In this document: positions 7,556-16,122 of the stretch, in pieces
How the letters are laid out: every line of letters begins with the position of its first letter
How positions within the stretch are numbered: position 1 is the stretch's first letter
Assembly (NCBI GenBank): GCA_011192125.1
Contig: DUEL01000143.1
Location: forward strand, 1 to 34,492
From: Thermoflexia bacterium
Lineage (GTDB): Bacteria > Chloroflexota > Anaerolineae > B4-G1 > DUEL01
Length of the DNA: 34,492 bases
Direction of reading: 5' to 3'
Translations under genes and position numbers: made by a program
Notes under the pieces: generated by a model
Databases searched by the model: none
Seen by the model: the letters and a program-made list of their open reading frames with translations, nothing else
What the model was told of the DNA's origin: nothing

Positions 7556-8863
7556 CTACGGCAGGAGGCCCGATTCCACCAGCCGCTGCACATCCTTCAA
7601 GTCGGGCGCGACGACGCGGGCCTGACCGACCGCCTTCATCACACTGGCGACGTCTTTGAGGCCGGAGCCGGTGGCGAGGACGACGACGCGGTCGTCGGGA
7701 CCGACGAAGCCCTGCTCCACCGCGCGGACGAGACCCGCGTAGGCAGCAGCGGCGGCCGGCTCGGCGAAGACCCCGACCCCCTGGGCCAGGGCGGGAATGG
7801 CGGACAGGATCTCTTCGTCGGACACACGGACGAAGGCTCCGCCGGTCTCCCGAACCGCCCGCAGCGCCTTGATCCGGTCGCGCGGCAACCCCGCCACGAT
7901 GCTGTCGGCGACGGAGTGAGCCTCCACCGGCTCCATCTCCCACCCCTCCAGCCCCCGCTCCCAGGCATCTACCAACGGAGAAGACCCCTCCGCCTGCACG
8001 CCGATGATGCGAGGCATCCGATCGATCCAGCCCAGTGCCATCAGGTCCCGCAGCCCCTTGTGAACACCACCGATGATGCACCCATCGCCGACGGGGACCA
8101 GGATGACGTCGGGGGCCTGTAGGGGCGGACGGATATCCGCCCCTACAGCCCCCCCCAACTGCTCGCAGACCTCATAGGCGGCGGTCTTCTTGCCTTCGGA
8201 CATATAGGGGTTGTAGGCAGTGTTCCGGTTGTACCAGCCGAAGGCCCGCGCTGCCTCCAGGCAGAGGTCGAACGCCTGATCGTATGTCCCGTCCACCAGG
8301 AGGACGGTAGCTCCGTAGGCCAGCAACTGGGCCACCTTGGCCTGGGGGGCCGTGCGGGGCACGAAGATAACGTTGGGCTGTCCCACAGCCGCGCACAGGC
8401 CCGCCAAAGCGGCCGCCGCGTTGCCAGTGCTGGCAGTGGTCACCACCGCAGCCTTCCGCTCCCGCGTCTTCACCACGGCGACCGCCGAGGCCCGGTCTTT
8501 GAAGGAGGCCGTCGGTTGGCGACTGTCGTCCTTCACCCAGAGGTGCTTCAGCCTCAGCCGCTCCGCCAGTCGGGGGGCCGGGTAGAGAGGAGTCCATCCC
8601 ACGCTTCCCAGCACCGTCCCCTCTGCCAGCCGACGGGCCACCTCCGGATCGACCGGCAGCAGCGGCAGGTACCGCCAGATGGACCGTTCCTCGCTGGCAA
8701 GCAGTTGCTCCAGGGGAAAGTCGCGGCGGATCGCGTCATAGTCGTACATGACGTCCAGGATCCCCTCGTCGCCGTGTTTGGGGCAGACGTACTCCACCTC
8801 GTTCACCCCGTACTCCGCGCCGCAGATGGTGCAGCGAAGGCCCACGACGTATTCGAGCGTCAT
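7556..8863 (-). CDS. Threonine-synthase-like PLP enzyme
   Basis: A 435-residue protein that starts at ATG 8863, whose ATGA overlaps the stop of the upstream permease gene (translational coupling), with GGGAGGAG upstream. A small Cys/His knuckle comes first (Cys11, Cys14, Cys27, His30), then the PLP lysine in PTASFKDRAS (Lys122), TTASTGNAAAALAG, the glycine-rich VPVGDGCIIGG loop and a C-terminal LATGSGLKD. This layout fits threonine synthase (O-phosphohomoserine to threonine). No other threonine-pathway gene is near, and coupling to a transporter gene suggests a catabolic lyase instead. A palindromic repeat at 8119-8148 adds about 12 residues between GKKTAAYEVCEQLG and APDVILVPVGDG. ThrC proper remains possible. 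Confidence 0.85.
   Translation of the reverse strand: MTLEYVVGLRCTICGAEYGVNEVEYVCPKHGDEGILDVMYDYDAIRRDFPLEQLLASEERSIWRYLPLLPVDPEVARRLAEGTVLGSVGWTPLYPAPRLAERLRLKHLWVKDDSRQPTASFKDRASAVAVVKTRERKAAVVTTASTGNAAAALAGLCAAVGQPNVIFVPRTAPQAKVAQLLAYGATVLLVDGTYDQAFDLCLEAARAFGWYNRNTAYNPYMSEGKKTAAYEVCEQLGGAVGADIRPPLQAPDVILVPVGDGCIIGGVHKGLRDLMALGWIDRMPRIIGVQAEGSSPLVDAWERGLEGWEMEPVEAHSVADSIVAGLPRDRIKALRAVRETGGAFVRVSDEEILSAIPALAQGVGVFAEPAAAAAYAGLVRAVEQGFVGPDDRVVVLATGSGLKDVASVMKAVGQARVVAPDLKDVQRLVESGLLP
8119..8148. repeat. Palindromic repeat inserted in frame in a PLP-enzyme gene
   Basis: Perfect 12-base arms (8119-8130 and 8137-8148, TGTAGGGGCGGA and its complement) surround a 6-base loop. It lies wholly inside the threonine-synthase-like gene and is translated as roughly GAVGADIRPPLQ, an insertion in a loop just before the PLP-phosphate binding region. 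Confidence 0.85.
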
Positions 8864-9813
8864 CGTTTCTCCTCCCGCACATAGGGGATCCCAAGCGCTG
8901 CTGGAGCCCCAACCCGCTTGCGCACCACCTCCCACCAGGTGATCATCACCAGGACCAGAATGGTGAAGAAATAGGGGGTCATATTCAGGAAGGAGGCAGG
9001 AATCGTCGTCCCGGCCGCCTGCATCCTGAACTGGAGGGCGTTGATGCCGCCGAAAAGGACCGCACCGATCACCGCCCGGATCGGATCCCACATCGCGAAG
9101 ATCACCAGCGCGATGGCGATCCATCCCCGTCCGCCGGTGATGTTGTCCGCCCATCCCTTGAGGTATCCCAGAGAAAGGTGTGCGCCTGCCATCCCCATCA
9201 GAACGCCACCGAAGATGGTGTAGGCATAGCGGGTGGTGGTCACGTTGACCCCCATCACGTCGGCTGCCTGGGGATTCTCTCCCACCGCCCGCAGATGGAG
9301 GCCGAAGCGGGTCTTATAGAGATAGAACCAGAGAACCGGGACCAGCAGGTAGAGAAAGTAGGTCAGCACGTCTTGCGTGAAAACGGAAGGGCCGACCACA
9401 GGAAGATCGCCCAACACCGGCAGCGGGATCCGCTGAAAGGCAGGCCCCTGAAGCCCGACCATCGTGGTACCGCCAGGGCCGAGCCGCTGGCCCATGAAAC
9501 TGGCCAGACCGGTCCCAAACAGCGTGATCGCCAGACCGCTGACCACCTGGTCGGCCCGGAGGGAGATGGTGAGAAAGGCGTGGATCAGCGCCATCAGGCC
9601 GCCGACGAGCAGCGCGGCTAGCAATCCCAACCAGATGTTGTCCGAATGGTAAGCGACGGCGAAGGCGGTGGCCGCCCCCACCATCATCGTCCCCTCCACC
9701 CCCAGGTTCAGCACACCCGACCGCTCGGTGTAGATCTCCCCGAGGGTCGCATAGAGGAGCGAGGTCCCCGCCCGAATGGTTATCGTTAAGATCGAGGTGA
9801 TGAGGTCCTCCAT
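8860..9813 (-). CDS. ABC transporter permease, BPD_transp_2 type (second subunit)
   Basis: A 317-residue, very hydrophobic protein with about eight to ten membrane helices. ATG 9813 (MEDLITSIL) has a GGAGG four bases upstream. An in-frame ATG 33 bases earlier lies in a repeat and is less likely. Marks of the nucleoside/sugar permease family include GEIYTERSGVLNLGVEGTMM near the start and the central AVGENPQAADVMGVNV loop that contacts the ATPase. It pairs with the larger permease upstream to form a heterodimeric channel, as in BMP/PnrA-type nucleoside or purine importers. Its stop overlaps the start of the threonine-synthase-like gene. Confidence 0.92.
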   Translation of the reverse strand: MEDLITSILTITIRAGTSLLYATLGEIYTERSGVLNLGVEGTMMVGAATAFAVAYHSDNIWLGLLAALLVGGLMALIHAFLTISLRADQVVSGLAITLFGTGLASFMGQRLGPGGTTMVGLQGPAFQRIPLPVLGDLPVVGPSVFTQDVLTYFLYLLVPVLWFYLYKTRFGLHLRAVGENPQAADVMGVNVTTTRYAYTIFGGVLMGMAGAHLSLGYLKGWADNITGGRGWIAIALVIFAMWDPIRAVIGAVLFGGINALQFRMQAAGTTIPASFLNMTPYFFTILVLVMITWWEVVRKRVGAPAALGIPYVREEKR

Positions 9814-9825
9814 AATGCCTCCAAC

Positions 9826-9856
9826 GACGCAGGATGCAAGATGCAAGGTTTAGGGT
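9826..9856. repeat. Short GATGCAA / GGTTTAGGGTTCAGG repeat between permease genes
   Basis: The 43-base junction between the two permease genes is filled by repetitive sequence (GATGCAAGATGCAAGG, then GTTTAGGGTTCAGG). Its complement, CCTGAACCCTAAACC, resembles the repeat inserted in hypF at 33344-33406. Confidence 0.5.
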
Positions 9857-10936
9857 TCAGGCTTCCTTCGCTTCCTTGTGACCTCTGATGATTCGGACCC
9901 GATAGTTGACGAAGATGGAGCCGCCCAGGACGAAGAAAAGGATGGCGCCCTGGAGCACAAGGGCGACGGCGGCGGGAAGGCCCAGGGCGACCTGGAGTTG
10001 GTCACCACCCACCAACAGCGCACCCATCAGGAAGGCGACGAGGAGGATGCCCCATGGATTCAAGTTGGCCAGCCAGGCGACGATGATGGCGGTGTAGCCG
10101 TATCCCACGGTGAGGCCCTGGTAAAGTCGGCGGGAGATCCCGGCCACCTCGGCCATCCCCGCCAATCCGGAAAGCCCGCCGGAAAGGAGCATCACCAACA
10201 GGATGTTGAACCCGATATTGATCCCGCTATACCGGGCAGCGCGAGGATTCTCACCGATCACCTGGATCTCGTACCCCCACCGGGTGCGGTTGAGGACGAA
10301 CCACACCAGCACTGCCGCCACCAACGCAAAGATCAACCCCACGTGGACCCGCCCCGTCAGCCTGGGCAGCCAGGCCACCTGTGGGAACTGCGCCGTACCG
10401 GGGAAACCATACCCTTGCGGATCGCGCCACGGGCCCAGATAGAGATACTCCACCAACAGGATGGCGATGTAGTTCATCATCAACGTAGTGAGGATCTCGT
10501 TGACCCCGAGGGCGGCCCGCAGGAACGCTGGGATAAGCCCCCAGACGGCCCCCGCCAGCACTCCAGCGACGAACATGGTCGGGAGAACCAGCGGGCCGGG
10601 CAGCCGATCGGCCCAGAAGAGAGCGATGTAGGCAGCAGCGATCCCTCCCATCGCCAACTGCCCCTCCGCACCGATGTTCCAGAAGAGCATTCGGAAAGCG
10701 ATGGCGACCCCCAACCCGGTCAGCATCAGAGGGATCGCCTTCACCAGCGTCTCGGAAAGGGCGTAACCGCTGCCCAGCGAACCCTGTACCATCACTCGGT
10801 ACGCTTCCAGCGGATTAACCCTAAAGACCAGCAGAATCATTGCGCCAAAGACAAGGGCCAGGACGAGGGAGAGAACGGGTACGAGGAACATGGCCCGCCG
10901 GGATCGGGTCAATCGCTTTTCGAAGACGATGGTCAT
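9857..10936 (-). CDS. ABC transporter permease, BPD_transp_2 type (first subunit)
   Basis: A 359-residue integral membrane protein. ATG 10936 follows the ATPase stop by six bases, and its ribosome site (GAGGAG) lies in the end of the ATPase gene. Features include an N-terminal cytoplasmic stretch with basic residues, then about ten membrane helices, the family signature NIGAEGQLAMGGI, GVNEILTTLMMNYIAILL and VIGENPRAARYSGINI, which is the coupling region for the ATPase. This is the longer of the two permeases usual for nucleoside/purine importers with BMP-type binding proteins. Confidence 0.93.
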   Translation of the reverse strand: MTIVFEKRLTRSRRAMFLVPVLSLVLALVFGAMILLVFRVNPLEAYRVMVQGSLGSGYALSETLVKAIPLMLTGLGVAIAFRMLFWNIGAEGQLAMGGIAAAYIALFWADRLPGPLVLPTMFVAGVLAGAVWGLIPAFLRAALGVNEILTTLMMNYIAILLVEYLYLGPWRDPQGYGFPGTAQFPQVAWLPRLTGRVHVGLIFALVAAVLVWFVLNRTRWGYEIQVIGENPRAARYSGINIGFNILLVMLLSGGLSGLAGMAEVAGISRRLYQGLTVGYGYTAIIVAWLANLNPWGILLVAFLMGALLVGGDQLQVALGLPAAVALVLQGAILFFVLGGSIFVNYRVRIIRGHKEAKEA

Positions 10937-10942
10937 GACACT

Positions 10943-12472
10943 TTACTCCTCTGCCCGTTGTCCGGCCATCATCAGGCCGATGGCTTCCGGCGTGGTCTCC
11001 TCCGGCACGACGACGCCCATGACCTGCCCTTCGTAGAGCACGGCGATCCGATCGGAGAGCTGCATCAACTCGTCCAGATCCTCCGAAATGAGGAGGATCG
11101 CTGCTCCTTTATCCCGCTCCTCTAGCAGCGCCTTGCGCACCGCCTCCGTAGCCCCCACGTCCAGCCCGCGGGTGGGATAGACGGCGACGAGGATGCCTTT
11201 GCTGGCGGTGATCTCCCGGGCCAGTACCACCCGCTGTTGGTTGCCGCCGGAGAGGAGACGAGCAGGGGTCTGGGGACTGGGGGTCGCGATACGGAAAGCC
11301 TCCACCAGCCGCCGGGCAAAGTCCCGCATCGCGCTCCGGTCCAGGAGCGGCCCCCGCGCCAGCGGAGGATGGCGGTATGCCTTCATCGCCAGGTTGTCGG
11401 AGATCGGGAGGTTGGGCACAAGCCCCACGCCCACCCGGTCGCCGGGGATGTGACTGATGCCGGCCTCGATGATCTCCCGGGGGGAGCGATTGGTGATGTC
11501 CCGCCCATAGACCCGAACGGAGCCACCGGTGGCGCGGCGCAGGCCGGTGATGACCTCCGCCAACTCCCGCTGCCCGTTCCCCGCCACCCCGGCAATCCCC
11601 AGAATTTCCCCGGCGCAGATCTGGAACGAGACCCCACGCAACGCGGGCAACCCCTTGTCGTTCAACGCCTGGAGGTCCTTCACCTCCAACGCGACCTCAC
11701 CCGGCTGGCAGGTCCGCTTCTCCAGTCGGAAGAGGACCTCCCGCCCGACCATCAGCCGGGCCAGTTCGACCTTGTTCGTCTCGGCGGTGCGAAGCGTGGC
11801 GACCACCTTGCCGGCCCGCAACACCGTCACCCGGTCGGCAAAAGCCATCACCTCGTCCAGTTTGTGGGTGATGAAAATGACCGCCTTGCCCTCATCAGCC
11901 ATCCGACGAAGGGTCCTGGAGAGGTCCGCCGACTCCTGAGGAGTCAGGACCGCCGTCGGCTCGTCCAGGATCAGGATGTCGGCTCCCCGGTATAGGAGTT
12001 TCAGGATCTCCACCCGCTGCTGCTCGCCCACGGAGAGTTGCCAGATATAGGCAGTGGGGTCTACCCGGAGTCCATACTGCTCGGAGAGGGCCTCGATCTG
12101 CCGATGGACCTCCTCCATCCGTGGCACCCATCCCACCGTGTCTAACCCTAGGATGACGTTCTCCGCCACCGTGAGGGTCTCCACCAGCATAAAGTGCTGG
12201 TGGACCATTCCGATGCCGTGGGCGATGGCATCACGGGGGGAATGGAGATGGACCGGCCAACCGTGGATGAGGATCTCGCCCTCATCGGGTCGGTAGAGGC
12301 CGGAGAGGACGTTCATCAGAGTGCTCTTTCCGGCGCCGTTCTCCCCCAGGAGGGCCATCACCTCACCGGGGTAGACCTCCAGGTCCACGTGGTCGTTCGC
12401 CAGCACGCCGGGGAACCGTTTGGTGATCCCCCGCATCTGGACCGCCGGGCTGGGGGGGGATTCGATACCCAT
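10943..12472 (-). CDS. ABC transporter ATPase with two nucleotide-binding domains
   Basis: A 509-residue protein with ATG 12472 behind AGGAGGAG. The N-terminal domain carries Walker A GENGAGKST (about 43-51), the Q-loop region MVHQHFMLV, the signature LSVGEQQRVEI and Walker B ILILDEPTAVLT. The C-terminal domain has a degenerate Walker A (GVAGNGQREL) but a clear signature LSGGNQQRVVLA and YPTRGLD, so ATP is probably hydrolysed mainly at one composite site. This fused, asymmetric design is standard for the sugar/nucleoside uptake family. It energises the two permeases encoded next to it and is served by the BMP lipoprotein encoded upstream. Confidence 0.95.
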   Translation of the reverse strand: MGIESPPSPAVQMRGITKRFPGVLANDHVDLEVYPGEVMALLGENGAGKSTLMNVLSGLYRPDEGEILIHGWPVHLHSPRDAIAHGIGMVHQHFMLVETLTVAENVILGLDTVGWVPRMEEVHRQIEALSEQYGLRVDPTAYIWQLSVGEQQRVEILKLLYRGADILILDEPTAVLTPQESADLSRTLRRMADEGKAVIFITHKLDEVMAFADRVTVLRAGKVVATLRTAETNKVELARLMVGREVLFRLEKRTCQPGEVALEVKDLQALNDKGLPALRGVSFQICAGEILGIAGVAGNGQRELAEVITGLRRATGGSVRVYGRDITNRSPREIIEAGISHIPGDRVGVGLVPNLPISDNLAMKAYRHPPLARGPLLDRSAMRDFARRLVEAFRIATPSPQTPARLLSGGNQQRVVLAREITASKGILVAVYPTRGLDVGATEAVRKALLEERDKGAAILLISEDLDELMQLSDRIAVLYEGQVMGVVVPEETTPEAIGLMMAGQRAEE

Positions 12473-12631
12473 CGTCGAGGCTCCTCCTCTTAATACAATT
12501 GCGACGCCCGTCGGGCAGCTCCTAGACCGTTGAACGAGTTGGCCGCGTCGACGATCCTCGCGATGATCGCTTGTGCAGGTTGGAGGTTACCCGCTCGTAC
12601 TCCCGCTGGCAGGAACCACCGCACTTCAGGC

Positions 12632-12673
12632 GGCTCCCCTCCTCGGAGGGGCGTCCCTCCGAGGAGGGGAGCC
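12632..12673. repeat. Perfect 19-base palindrome between binding-protein and ATPase genes
   Basis: Arms 12632-12650 and 12655-12673 are perfectly complementary, with a 4-base loop. It starts 17 bases past the BMP gene stop and has no U-run on the transcribed strand. That suits an mRNA-stabilising or attenuating stem that raises binding-protein level over the ABC core genes, as REP-type stems do in other transporter operons. It may also be a dispersed repeat. The rest of the 218-base gap contains only the ATPase ribosome site. Confidence 0.75.
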
Positions 12674-12690
12674 TTCGCGCACAAAGGGAA

Positions 12691-13836
12691 CTACTGGGTT
12701 GGGATCGTCCCTACGACCCCCTGGACGAACCAGTCCATGCTGAGCATGTCGGCGTCGCTCATGCATTCCCCTTCGGGCACCTTGAGCTCGCCGTTCTGGT
12801 CGTAGATGGGGCCGCAGAAGACGTCCCACTCGCCGGAGAGGATCTTCTCCTCCTCCTGGTCGACCAACTGCTTCACGTCGTCCGGTACCATCGGGCTGAG
12901 TTCAGCCAAGGCCACCACTCCGTCGGCCATGCCGCCCCAGTACTGGTGGGTCACCCAGGTCCCGTTGAGGACATCCTGGACGGTCTTAACGTAGTAGACC
13001 CCCCAGTTCCAGACAGGGCTGGTGAGCACCGTGTCGCCGACGAACTGGCGCATGTCGGAGTCGTAGCCGATGCTCAGCTTGCCCCGCTCCTGGGCGGCCT
13101 TCTGTGGCTCGGTGGTGTCCTGGTGCTGGGCGATGATGTCGGCTCCCTCGTCCAGCAACGCCTCCGCCGCCTCCCGCTCCTTCACCGGGTCATACCAAGT
13201 GTTGGTCCAGACCACGTGGACCTCAGCGTCGGGGTTGACCTGGCGCACGCCCAGGGTGAAGGCGTTGATCCCCCGGATGACCTCGGGGATGGGATGGGCG
13301 GCGACGTAGCCGATGAAGTTGGCCTCGGTCATGCTGCCCGCCACCAGGCCGGAGAGATACCGAGGCTGATACATCCGGCCGAAGTAGGTCGCCATGTTGT
13401 CGGCGGTCTTGTAGCCGGAGCAGTGCTCAAAGTAGACGTCGGGGAACTCCTGGGCGACGGTCAGCATCGGGTCCATATAGCCGAAACTGGTGGCGAAGAC
13501 CACCTTGGCCCCCTGCTGGACCACGTCGCGGATCGCCTTCTCGGCGTCGGGGCCCTCGGGCACGTCCATCACGACGATGGTCTCCACCTGATCGCCCAGT
13601 TCCTCCTCCAGCATCTTCCGGCCCCGGTCATGCTCGTAGGTCCAGCCCAGGTCGCCCGGCTGGCCAATGTAGATGAAGGCGACCTTGAGCGGCTCCTCAG
13701 CAGGCATCTCCTCCGTGGGAGCCTCCGTGGGGGCCTCCGTGGGCACCTCCGTCTCCGGCGCAGCCTGCTTGCACGCAGCCAGCACCAGGCTCAACACGAC
13801 TACCAGAGCCAGAAGGATACCGATTCGCTTCCTCAT
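12691..13836 (-). CDS. BMP/PnrA-type substrate-binding lipoprotein
   Basis: A 381-residue protein with ATG 13836 behind AAGGAGGAG. The signal peptide ends in a lipobox (LVLAAC, Cys22), followed by a Pro/Thr/Glu-rich tether (PTEAPTEAPTEE) that lifts the domain off the membrane. The mature part has the BMP fold hallmarks FIYIGQPGDLGWTYEHDRG, ATSFGYMDP, EHCSGYKTADNMATYFGR, AHPIPEVIRGINAF and VVWTNTWYDPVKE. Those sequences resemble the branch of the BMP family linked with purine (adenine-like) ligands rather than classic PnrA nucleoside binders; this is by recollection of family sequences. It captures the solute for the ABC importer encoded downstream. The ligand is the key unknown of the operon. 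Confidence 0.92.
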   Translation of the reverse strand: MRKRIGILLALVVVLSLVLAACKQAAPETEVPTEAPTEAPTEEMPAEEPLKVAFIYIGQPGDLGWTYEHDRGRKMLEEELGDQVETIVVMDVPEGPDAEKAIRDVVQQGAKVVFATSFGYMDPMLTVAQEFPDVYFEHCSGYKTADNMATYFGRMYQPRYLSGLVAGSMTEANFIGYVAAHPIPEVIRGINAFTLGVRQVNPDAEVHVVWTNTWYDPVKEREAAEALLDEGADIIAQHQDTTEPQKAAQERGKLSIGYDSDMRQFVGDTVLTSPVWNWGVYYVKTVQDVLNGTWVTHQYWGGMADGVVALAELSPMVPDDVKQLVDQEEEKILSGEWDVFCGPIYDQNGELKVPEGECMSDADMLSMDWFVQGVVGTIPTQ

Positions 13837-13983
13837 CTTTACTCCTCCTTAGTTTGTGGATCGGGTCAGTGCACTAGCCAGATCCTTCGAGTGCAGGAAC
13901 ACTGCCGAACCAGCACCTCCGTCTCCGCAAGGCCTCTCGCCAGCATCACCTCCTTTCATACCAACCTGGATCGTTGGAAACGG

Positions 13984-14940
13984 CTAATCCGGCACAATGA
14001 GCGTACCCGTCTCTCCAGCCAACGCCCGGGCGATGTTCTCCGGGTTGGTGATAATGGCCTGCTTGCCACCAGCCTCTAGGAACCAGATGATGGCCTGGAT
14101 CTTGGGCAGCATGCTCCCCTTGGCGAAGTGGCCTTCCTCCATATACTTCTTCGCCTCAGAGACGGTCATCTTGTCGATGGGCTTCTGGTCCGGTTTGCCG
14201 AAGTTGAGATAGACCTTCTCGACAGCGGTGGAGATGAGGAAGAGATCGGCACCGATGGAGCGGGCCAGGAGGGAGGAAGCGTAGTCCTTGTCGATGACCG
14301 CTGCCACGCCCTCCAGGGAGCCGTCCTCGTTGCGGACCACCGGGATGCCGCCGCCGCCGACGGTGATGGTGATGATCCCCGCGTCCAGAAGCCGCTTCAC
14401 CGCGTCCAGTTCGATGATCTCCTGGGGGATCGGAGAAGGCACCACCCGGCGCCAGCCACGCCCCGCGTCCTCCACCACGACCCACCCGTCCTCCTCCGCC
14501 CGCTTGCGGGCCTCCTCCTCGGTCATAAAGGAGCCGATGGGCTTGGTGGGGTTCTGAAAGGCCGGGTCGTTTCGGTCCACCAACACCTGGGTGACCACCG
14601 TGGCGGCCTTCTTCTTCAACCCCCGCCGCTTGAACTCGTTGTAGAGGTTCTGCTGGAGCGTGTAGCCGATGGCCCCCTGGGTATCGGCCCCACAGAAGTC
14701 CAGTGGAACCTCGTGCATCCCGGCCACCTTGGCGGCGATCTCCGACCGGCGCAGGATGAAGCCGACCTGCGGGCCGTTCCCGTGGCCGATGGCAACGTCC
14801 CAACCCTGCTCGATCATCTCAGCGATGTGGTAACAGGTCTCCTTCGCCGCCTGGTACTGATCCTGCACGGTGACCTTGGTCTTGTCTTTGATCAGAGAGT
14901 TCCCCCCGATCGCAATGACTGCCAGTTTCTTCTCTGCCAT
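13984..14940 (-). CDS. Carbamate kinase (ArcC/YqeA-like)
   Basis: A 318-residue protein with ATG 14940 behind a GAAGGGGGAA site. It has the amino-acid-kinase fold with AIGGNSLI at the N-terminus, IGHGNGPQVG, the PTKPIGSFMTEEEA loop, ITVGGGGIPVV, AVIDKDYASSLLA, and a KGSMLPKIQA segment near the C-terminus. The length fits the family. It catalyses carbamoyl phosphate + ADP to ATP + carbamate (then ammonia and CO2). Downstream of two carbamoyltransferase genes, it is the energy-yielding last step of carbamoyl catabolism. No arginine deiminase gene is nearby, so this is not a standard arginine deiminase operon. A 147-base gap separates it from the BMP gene. Confidence 0.95.
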   Translation of the reverse strand: MAEKKLAVIAIGGNSLIKDKTKVTVQDQYQAAKETCYHIAEMIEQGWDVAIGHGNGPQVGFILRRSEIAAKVAGMHEVPLDFCGADTQGAIGYTLQQNLYNEFKRRGLKKKAATVVTQVLVDRNDPAFQNPTKPIGSFMTEEEARKRAEEDGWVVVEDAGRGWRRVVPSPIPQEIIELDAVKRLLDAGIITITVGGGGIPVVRNEDGSLEGVAAVIDKDYASSLLARSIGADLFLISTAVEKVYLNFGKPDQKPIDKMTVSEAKKYMEEGHFAKGSMLPKIQAIIWFLEAGGKQAIITNPENIARALAGETGTLIVPD

Positions 14941-14972
14941 TTCCCCCTTCCTCGTTTGATTTGAGACAAGGT

Positions 14973-15013
14973 GACAGGGGAGACAGGGAGACTGACCTCC
15001 CTGTCCCCCTGTC
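14973..15013. repeat. Hairpin repeat between carbamoyltransferase and carbamate kinase genes
   Basis: Arms 14973-14990 and 14997-15013 pair over 17 base pairs with one bulged A and a 6-base loop. The element consists of GACAGGGG/GACAGGGAG units. It could partly insulate the two cistrons or act as an RNA processing site. Confidence 0.7.
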
Positions 15014-15018
15014 CCACT

Positions 15019-16056
15019 TTACAGATTCCCCATCGTCAGCGCCATAATCGCCTTCTGCACGTGCAGCCGGTTCTCGGCGATGTCGTAGATGGCCGAGCGC
15101 GGGCCGGAGGCCACCTCGTCCGTCACCTCGTTCCCCCGGTCCACCGGCATCGGGTGGGTGAAGATCGCGTTGTCCGTCCGGGCCATCTTCTCGGCGGTGA
15201 GGGTCCAGCCGGGGTACTGAAGCGCCTTCTGGATCTCCTCCTCCTTATGGAACACGCCGTCCCGGTAGGCGTTGGGGCTCATCCAGTTGCGGGCGTAGAC
15301 GATGTGGGCCCCCTCGTACCCCTCGTTGGGGTCGTGGACCACCTCGAACTCGGTCCCGTGCTCGGCGCAGTTCTGCTTGGTCCACTCGATGACCTTCGGG
15401 TCCAGGTCGTACCCCTCCGGATAGGCCAGCGTGACGTGCATCCCGAAGCGGGAGGCGATCAGCAGGGCCTCCTGGACCGAACACCAGGAGCGGGCCAGGG
15501 CACCGGTGGCCCAGGTAAGGACGAACTTCTTGCCGCGCAGGGCCTCGTAGTCCGGCCGGCCCGGCCCCTCGCCGTACCACTCGGCCCACCCCATAATGTC
15601 GGCCAAACCCTGGCAGGGGTGGAATTTGTCGTCGGCCATGTTGATGATGGGGACATCCGCCCACTTGGCGAACTCCCGCAGCATCTCGTCGCCCGCGCCG
15701 TAGTAAGGGACCTTGTCCTCCAGGATGCGGATGCCGATTCCGGCGGCGTAGCGGGCCATCACCCTGGCCGCGTCCTCAATGGTCTCCCCGGCCTTCTTCT
15801 CCGTCTTGAAGCGACCCGCGGAGGGGGTCATAAACTGGGCGTGCCCGCCCAACTCCGTGGCCGCCGCCTCGAAGGAAAGCCGGGTCCGCACCGAGGGGTT
15901 GTAGAAGAACATAATGAACGTCTTGTTCTTGAGGACGCTCGCCCAGCGGTCGGAGAACCGGTCCCGCTTCATCTTCGCCGCCAGGTCCAGCACCGCCATC
16001 AACTCGTCGAAGGACCACTCTTGCGTGCAGATCAAGTCGCGTCCGTAGAGATCCAT
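15019..16056 (-). CDS. YgeW-like carbamoyltransferase, paralogue 2 (HPMP variant)
   Basis: A 345-residue protein with ATG 16056 behind AAAGGAG. The carbamoyl-phosphate loop is NPSVRTRLSF (Ser55 to Arg59). The second-domain motif is HPCQGLADI where the family usually has HPxQ. LAYPEGYDLDPKV closely resembles E. coli YgeW. At the site where ornithine transcarbamylase has HCLP, this protein has HPMPVDRG. Family members carry out reversible carbamoyl transfer between carbamoyl phosphate and an amino group; next to a carbamate kinase gene the catabolic direction is expected. The altered C-terminal motif suggests a different substrate or a partner role with its neighbour. It is 66 bases from the preceding paralogue. 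Confidence 0.88.
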   Translation of the reverse strand: MDLYGRDLICTQEWSFDELMAVLDLAAKMKRDRFSDRWASVLKNKTFIMFFYNPSVRTRLSFEAAATELGGHAQFMTPSAGRFKTEKKAGETIEDAARVMARYAAGIGIRILEDKVPYYGAGDEMLREFAKWADVPIINMADDKFHPCQGLADIMGWAEWYGEGPGRPDYEALRGKKFVLTWATGALARSWCSVQEALLIASRFGMHVTLAYPEGYDLDPKVIEWTKQNCAEHGTEFEVVHDPNEGYEGAHIVYARNWMSPNAYRDGVFHKEEEIQKALQYPGWTLTAEKMARTDNAIFTHPMPVDRGNEVTDEVASGPRSAIYDIAENRLHVQKAIMALTMGNL

Positions 16057-16074
16057 CGCCAGGCTCCTTTCTAG

Positions 16075-16106
16075 GTTCGAAGTTCCACGTTCTTCAAACT
16101 TCGAAC
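16075..16106. repeat. Inverted repeat between the two carbamoyltransferase genes
   Basis: Perfect 10-base arms GTTCGAAGTT (16075-16084) and AACTTCGAAC (16097-16106) with a 12-base loop fill most of the 66-base gap. Confidence 0.75.
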
Positions 16107-16122
16107 GTAGAACCCGGGACGA

